Assembly: GCA_947568835.1 (NCBI GenBank)
Contig: OX387611.1
Span: 7,568,001 to 7,632,000 of the forward strand
DNA length: 64,000 bases
DNA from: Protonemura montana
Taxonomy: Eukaryota > Arthropoda > Insecta > Plecoptera > Nemouridae
Reading direction: 5' to 3'
Shown here piece after piece: positions 62,506 through 64,000 of this stretch (the first letter of the stretch is position 1; every line of letters begins with the position of its first letter). The translations under genes and the position numbers were made by a program. Under the pieces are notes generated by a model that was not told the origin of the DNA, did no database searches, and saw nothing but the letters and a program-made list of their open reading frames with translations.

Positions 62506-63516
62506 TTCACTGCTCTCGGTCATTTCACTGCTCTTGGTCATCTGCGCCTCCACTCTTTCCAGCATTGCCTTGCCCAGTGCAATCCCCCCTCCCACGTTGA
62601 GGTGCACCCCATCACTTGCCGCGTCATCTTCATATATAACCGAGTTCGGGTTCCAGAACGTCGCGCCAATCTCACCGCACAGCCACTCCAAACTCTCGTT
62701 CAGCTTGTCGACGGTCGAGCTATACACATCATCTCTGTAAATGATTCCGTTCACGATCCACTTGGCCTCTTCATACTTCTTCCTACCTTCCTCAACCAGC
62801 TCCTCCATTTCAACCATAAGATGTTTCCCTCTCCTTGTTTTAATATTATTTGTCCCTGCGTGAATCATCACCACTTCCGGCTGCACCTCTTCTCTCTCCG
62901 CGTCTATCATGACTCGTTTTAGCTCATTAATTCTTATCCCCGGGTAGACTTTCACCGTGCAACCCTCTTCCCTGCAGATCCCTCCCGCTCTTCTTATGAT
63001 AGAGTCTCCTAATATGAGCACCTTTCCACTGTATTTCTTCTCTTTGCCTTCCCCTTCTCTCTCATCAGCTATTCCTGAGCCCGACCGCTCTTGCTTCTTC
63101 TTACCACGTAGCAAAATATCCCTGTATTTCACGTCTTTGTTTCGATCAGATTTCTTCTCACCACCTGGTGGTTCGACGCCCTCCGGTAGATGGCTGCTCT
63201 GTCCGCTGCGGCTCGTCTCAATGTAGCGGTCGCGCGAAGCCGAGTTGCCGCTTGCCTCCGTTGTCTCTGGCACCGCCACCTCCTCATTGTCTTGTTTAGC
63301 CCTTGTCATTTCCTTTAATTTTACTTCGTAATCATTCACTTGCTTTCTCAATAACTCATTTATCTCTTCTAACGCCACCAACCTTCGATCTTTCTCCTCC
63401 AATAGTGCTGTTAGCAATGCTTTTTCGGTTTCCCCGTGATTTTCACCTCTGACATCTACTGTTGGTGCTGGCGTCATCGTAGCCCGTTGTAGGCTTGCCC
63501 GGGTTTGCATCCACAT
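62488..63516 (-). CDS. CR1-like LINE ORF1 with SGNH esterase domain
   Basis: A 342-residue frame. The N-terminal part is a heptad-like Glu/Leu/Lys region (about 28-75, coiled-coil candidate), then a charged linker. An SGNH hydrolase follows: block I LILGDSIIR (about 172-180, catalytic Ser), block III HAGTNN (Gly and Asn of the oxyanion hole) and block V DGVHLN (catalytic Asp and His). All expected catalytic residues are visible. Known: CR1/L2 ORF1 proteins often carry this esterase, which may bind or modify lipids, and act as RNA chaperones in the RNP. It ends at a TAA (62488-62490) inside the start of ORF2. Confidence 0.88.
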   Translation of the reverse strand: MWMQTRASLQRATMTPAPTVDVRGENHGETEKALLTALLEEKDRRLVALEEINELLRKQVNDYEVKLKEMTRAKQDNEEVAVPETTEASGNSASRDRYIETSRSGQSSHLPEGVEPPGGEKKSDRNKDVKYRDILLRGKKKQERSGSGIADEREGEGKEKKYSGKVLILGDSIIRRAGGICREEGCTVKVYPGIRINELKRVMIDAEREEVQPEVVMIHAGTNNIKTRRGKHLMVEMEELVEEGRKKYEEAKWIVNGIIYRDDVYSSTVDKLNESLEWLCGEIGATFWNPNSVIYEDDAASDGVHLNVGGGIALGKAMLERVEAQMTKSSEMTESSEVVSEN

Positions 63517-64000
63517 TCACTTAAATATTACCCACTTTTTCAAAACTCTCACTGCACCACTTGCTACTATTGCTAAATCACTATTAATTAAGATATACTC
63601 CAAGCCATAGGCACTTATAAACTCAACATTTAACGAAAATCGAACACCTGCATATTTGCTCACACCTCACTTGGCAGCCCAGGTTATAGGGATTGGCAGC
63701 CTCGGCCAGCCTCGGCCAGTCGCCGGGCTGAGCTAGCAGCGAGAGCGAGTGAGACAGAACGATACACACGATCGCACATATTTTCCACGGCGATTAATAG
63801 TTTCAAAATAATAGTACTACCGTTCACTAGCCTGAATTTCTGTCCCACCTAGTTTCACATACTGCGTACGTGTTTGACCATTGAAAATTAATCTAATGTG
63901 TGACTTGACAGCTAGAATTCAATGATAACTTTTTTTTAAATATCACATGTTGGATTTTAATGTTACAATATTGAAATCCTACTACAGTGTTCATTACTTA

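Larger units (their letters stand above)
59299..63699 (-). mobile_element. Full-length CR1-like non-LTR retrotransposon
   Basis: About 4.4 kb on the minus strand: a GC-rich 5' region, ORF1, ORF2, and a 3' tail of AAATC repeats (plus strand TTTTTTGATTTGATTTGATT at 59299-59318). It is flanked by CCTCGGCCAGC at 59288-59298 and again at 63700-63710, a probable 11-bp target duplication. Both ORFs are open, so the insertion is young. An SGNH-type ORF1 with an APE-type ORF2 and short-repeat tail is typical of the CR1/L2 group. Confidence 0.9.
58904..64000. mobile_element. hAT-like DNA transposon (left end), interrupted by CR1-like LINE; right end outside window
   Basis: It begins CAGGGGCGGCTCGTGAGGGA with an immediate GC-rich hairpin, a typical hAT-style terminus (CAGnG). 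It interrupts the SINE at TTCAGA. Sequence 58904-59298 and 63711-64000 should be one element split by the LINE. An (ATT)n microsatellite lies at about 58978-59030. The predicted 8-bp target duplicate GGTTCAGA should follow the right end beyond the window. No transposase is seen, so it may be non-autonomous. Confidence 0.5.

Noticed and set aside
61878..62922. Plus-strand ORFs of 100-147 codons
   Set aside because: Antisense to the intact LINE ORF1 and ORF2, with no independent features.

Overview
The window is nuclear DNA of an invertebrate animal, most likely an arthropod. The support is spliced genes with GT-AG introns, AATAAA signals, metazoan families (integrin alpha, adhesion GPCR, SUMO, SF3B4, Tim23, TOM20, C2H2 zinc-finger proteins), pol-III-type SINEs, minisatellites and an intact CR1-like LINE. 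The species cannot be named from sequence. The SUMO is of SUMO1 type, unlike the single SUMO2/3-type protein of Drosophila.

Layout. 1-11.6 kb (+): the last seven exons of an integrin alpha subunit (furin site, membrane helix, GFFKR tail). Its 7.5 kb intron holds a 41-bp minisatellite and a complete intronless gene for a 1436-residue 7TM receptor with four GPS modules. 11.6-16.9 kb: no gene seen; small repeats. 17.9-25.5 kb (-): SUMO, an intronless TOM20-like protein, and a small Cys-rich single-pass membrane protein resembling VOPP1/WBP1. 27.1-32.0 kb (-): decayed or orphan exons, then a four-exon C2H2 gene whose N-terminus repeats SUMO-consensus motifs. 33.5-37.1 kb (-): SF3B4. 37.8-46.7 kb (+): a ten-exon, 19-finger C2H2 gene built from two duplicated exon blocks. 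47.5-50.1 kb: a 2.6 kb foldback element. 50.8-56.3 kb (+): Tim23. 58.3-64 kb: nested mobile elements (SINE, then a hAT-like end, then a full-length CR1-like LINE with two open ORFs).

Introns and spacers carry several repeat families: a tRNA-like SINE whose full copies have inverted ends and 13-15 bp target duplications; a 5S-rRNA-derived SINE; a small foldback with 63-bp internal repeats; and four minisatellites (41, 129, 114 and 68 bp). Functionally the genes are mostly unrelated housekeeping, adhesion and transcription genes. Two (Tim23 and the TOM20-like gene) belong to mitochondrial protein import. The SUMO gene and a zinc-finger protein with repeated sumoylation motifs lie 9 kb apart, which may be chance.

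Gene models were built by eye from open frames, splice sites and phase, and codon phase closes in each multi-exon model. No database search was possible.
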